Part shown: positions 62,476 to 64,000 of the stretch, in pieces
How positions within the stretch are numbered: position 1 is the first letter of the stretch
Layout: every line of letters begins with the position of its first letter
Origin: Goleter apudmare HA4340-LM2
GTDB taxonomy: Bacteria; Cyanobacteriota; Cyanobacteriia; Cyanobacteriales; Nostocaceae
DNA length: 64,000 nucleotides
Direction: 5' to 3'
NCBI GenBank assembly: GCA_019359495.1
Contig: JAHHHF010000081.1
Span: forward strand, 62,001 to 126,000
Program-made: the position numbers and the translations under genes
The notes under the pieces: model-generated
Database searches by the model: none
What the model saw: the letters and a program-made list of their open reading frames with translations, nothing else
What the model was told of the DNA's origin: nothing

Positions 62476-64000
62476 TTATTCCCACAACAATACCGAGGGT
62501 AATAAACCTGGTTCAGCTAACCGCAAAAGTTCGTAACCGATACCAGCGACCCCCCGAAAGAATCCCGGATGGTAAACTCCTTGGGTAACGTTGTGGAACA
62601 AATGAAAACCACCCGTTTGTTTGGCTCTATTCACCACCCAAGCAATCTGCTGGGGTACTATTTCTAATAACTCTGGTCGAGCAAGTCGTCGGGATGCTTC
62701 CAACAGCACGTCAACGCGACCAAAATTCCCACAACAGAGATGATCTACACCCTGCCAAGAAAACTTCTGAGTTACTTGTAGGCCGATGTCGATGTCTTGG
62801 CGAATTTCCGGAGCATCCAGGTATTGCAAGCTTCCCAAACGCGCTAGAGCAATTCCTGGTGCGCCGTGACACCAACTGTTCATAAAGGCGGGTTTGTTGT
62901 CCTTGAGGACGAATGGTCGAAAGTCAGGCCAGTTGTTGGCATCTGATGAAAAGACGCTGGTTTCGTAGGCGATCGCTTCTTTGGCAACTGCAAGATAGGT
63001 CGGGTCGGCAGTCGCACCGTATAATCGCAGCAAAGCGTAGGCAATACCCGCCGCCCCGTGAGAAAATCCGGTGAGGGGTTTTTCTAGCCCCATCGCTTTC
63101 CAAGTTTTGTAACCTGTTTCACTGAGGGAGCGACGAGCAAGCAAGTGCTGACCGCAGGTAATTGCCATTTCTAGCACTGAGGCATCACCCGTCGCCTGGT
63201 ACAGTGCTAATAATCCTAACAGTGCCCCTGCTGTTCCCAAACTGACGTCTAAGTTGCGATCATCGTTGATATCTGTGGAAGTTAATAAGCAGGCCAGTTG
63301 TCTAGCATCTTCCAGGAGTCTTGGCTCCTGCAAAAATTGGCTGACTTTGACTAAGGCATAAAGCATGGAGCCAAAACCACCGGTAGCTCCCAAATCGACG
63401 GACATTTTCAGTTGTTGGTAGGCTTTGGGACTGTTGATGATTCTGCACAGGAGTTGGAGAGCAGACAAAGCCAAGTCTCGATACCCGGCTCCTCCCGTCA
63501 CCTTTTCTAGGGCAGCCAAGAATAAAGCAATCCCACAACCGCCTTCTAAGCCAAAGTCTATCAGTTGTAGTTGCAGTCGTCCCGTTTTTGGCATGTACTC
63601 TAAACCAGTCCAACGGGCAATACCATCAGCCGTGTAAATCGCCTTGTCGCGGAGATCGGCAGCGATCGCCACTGCCTCTTGCAACATCGCTTCTCGGCTT
63701 AAAGGTGTCAACTCATCGAACTGAGGCCTCTGCTGCTCAGACATAGAGACACTTTCGAGGTCGGTGGCAACTAGGGCATAAAGAGCACCTCTGATGATGG
63801 AAATCTGCTGCGTCAGGTCTTCAGAATTCAGTTGCTGTAGGCGAGCAATCACCGAATTGTAGCTAGGTTCGCGGAATGCTCCCGCAACGGTTTCTTCTGG
63901 AGAGATGATCAGGGATTTGGTGTCAGAATAAGCACTCAGGTAAGGCATATCTAACTGTGCTAATGCCTCTGTTTCTCGCCCCACCAGGTGCCAGCAGTAA
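62476..64000 (-). CDS. LanM-like lanthipeptide synthetase, C-terminal part (cyclase), cut by window edge
   Basis: The frame is open through the right edge, so this is the 3' part of a larger gene; a GTG at 63984 is not a true start. The first about 100 residues (ETEALAQLDMPYLSAYSDTK) resemble the end of a LanM dehydratase domain. From about residue 110 there is a LanC-type cyclase with glycine-rich helix repeats (LEGGCGIALFLAALE, GFSHGAAGIAYALLRLYG). Zinc ligands are Cys372 in SWCHGAPGI and Cys417-Cys418 in LCCGNFGR (numbered from the GTG). The CCG form is that of ProcM-like class II synthetases, which close many ring types. It precedes FAAL, P450 and PKS on the same strand. Confidence 0.88.
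   Translation of the reverse strand, partial: YCWHLVGRETEALAQLDMPYLSAYSDTKSLIISPEETVAGAFREPSYNSVIARLQQLNSEDLTQQISIIRGALYALVATDLESVSMSEQQRPQFDELTPLSREAMLQEAVAIAADLRDKAIYTADGIARWTGLEYMPKTGRLQLQLIDFGLEGGCGIALFLAALEKVTGGAGYRDLALSALQLLCRIINSPKAYQQLKMSVDLGATGGFGSMLYALVKVSQFLQEPRLLEDARQLACLLTSTDINDDRNLDVSLGTAGALLGLLALYQATGDASVLEMAITCGQHLLARRSLSETGYKTWKAMGLEKPLTGFSHGAAGIAYALLRLYGATADPTYLAVAKEAIAYETSVFSSDANNWPDFRPFVLKDNKPAFMNSWCHGAPGIALARLGSLQYLDAPEIRQDIDIGLQVTQKFSWQGVDHLCCGNFGRVDVLLEASRRLARPELLEIVPQQIAWVVNRAKQTGGFHLFHNVTQGVYHPGFFRGVAGIGYELLRLAEPGLLPSVLLWE

Noticed and set aside
1-64000. CRISPR arrays, rRNA operon, intact insertion sequences
   Set aside because: No regularly spaced repeats with unique spacers, no rRNA sequence and no transposase frame were seen.

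Overview
The window looks like chromosomal DNA of a filamentous heterocystous cyanobacterium (Nostoc/Anabaena/Trichormus type). Evidence: a form IB rbcL-rbcX-rbcS operon, many GCGATCGC (HIP1) octamers, heptameric short tandem repeats, small fold-back repeats, a kinase fused to GUN4, a PatA-type regulator, and several cyanobacterial families (DUF1822, DUF4359, PATAN). I see no transposase, phage module or CRISPR array. The species cannot be fixed from sequence alone.

Left end (1-4820, minus strand): a mycosporine-like amino acid sunscreen operon, mysA-mysB-mysC, followed by the first 32 codons of an NRPS-like mysE cut by the window edge. Upstream lies an AT-rich spacer and a truncated aminoglycoside acetyltransferase-like pseudogene. 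Next (4886-7258) is rbcL-rbcX-rbcS with a clear terminator. 8170-17786 is housekeeping: a seven-repeat propeller protein, panB, an RluD-type pseudouridine synthase, a 5'-truncated TPR gene, two response regulators, cobA-cbiX, and a histidine phosphatase.

Middle (18108-31425): a zinc-ribbon/kinase/GUN4 protein, tRNA-His(GUG), a ferredoxin, then a minus-strand block rich in signalling genes. In transcription order this is a sigma-like factor, a DUF1822 protein, a CHAT protease fused through one membrane helix to a periplasmic-binding-protein domain, secreted and membrane proteins, a response regulator, and a lipoprotein combining a solute-binding-like region with a VWA domain. The sigma/DUF1822/CHAT trio is a candidate ligand-sensing protease system.

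31929-47442 reads as a stress and membrane region: OB-fold secreted protein, rhomboid, orphan histidine kinase, SDR, fasciclin, lipoprotein Mn/Fe-SOD, two 4-TM holin-like proteins, a Pmp3-like protein, aldo/keto reductase, cytochrome c6-like protein, 2Fe-2S ferredoxin and Tex. 47929-54156 holds a secreted protein, a repeat-rich spacer, a polysaccharide co-polymerase/tyrosine autokinase and a divergent glycosyltransferase.

Right end (54198-64000, minus strand) is the most interesting part. The C-terminal part of a LanM-like lanthipeptide synthetase with a CCG zinc motif is cut by the window edge. Behind it come a fatty acyl-AMP ligase with an acyl carrier domain, a cytochrome P450, and a KS-AT-ACP-aminotransferase polyketide synthase with no releasing domain. 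Together these could build a beta-amino (lipid) acyl group and join it to a cyclised peptide, that is a lipolanthine-like hybrid pathway. That link is inference; the domain content is seen directly.
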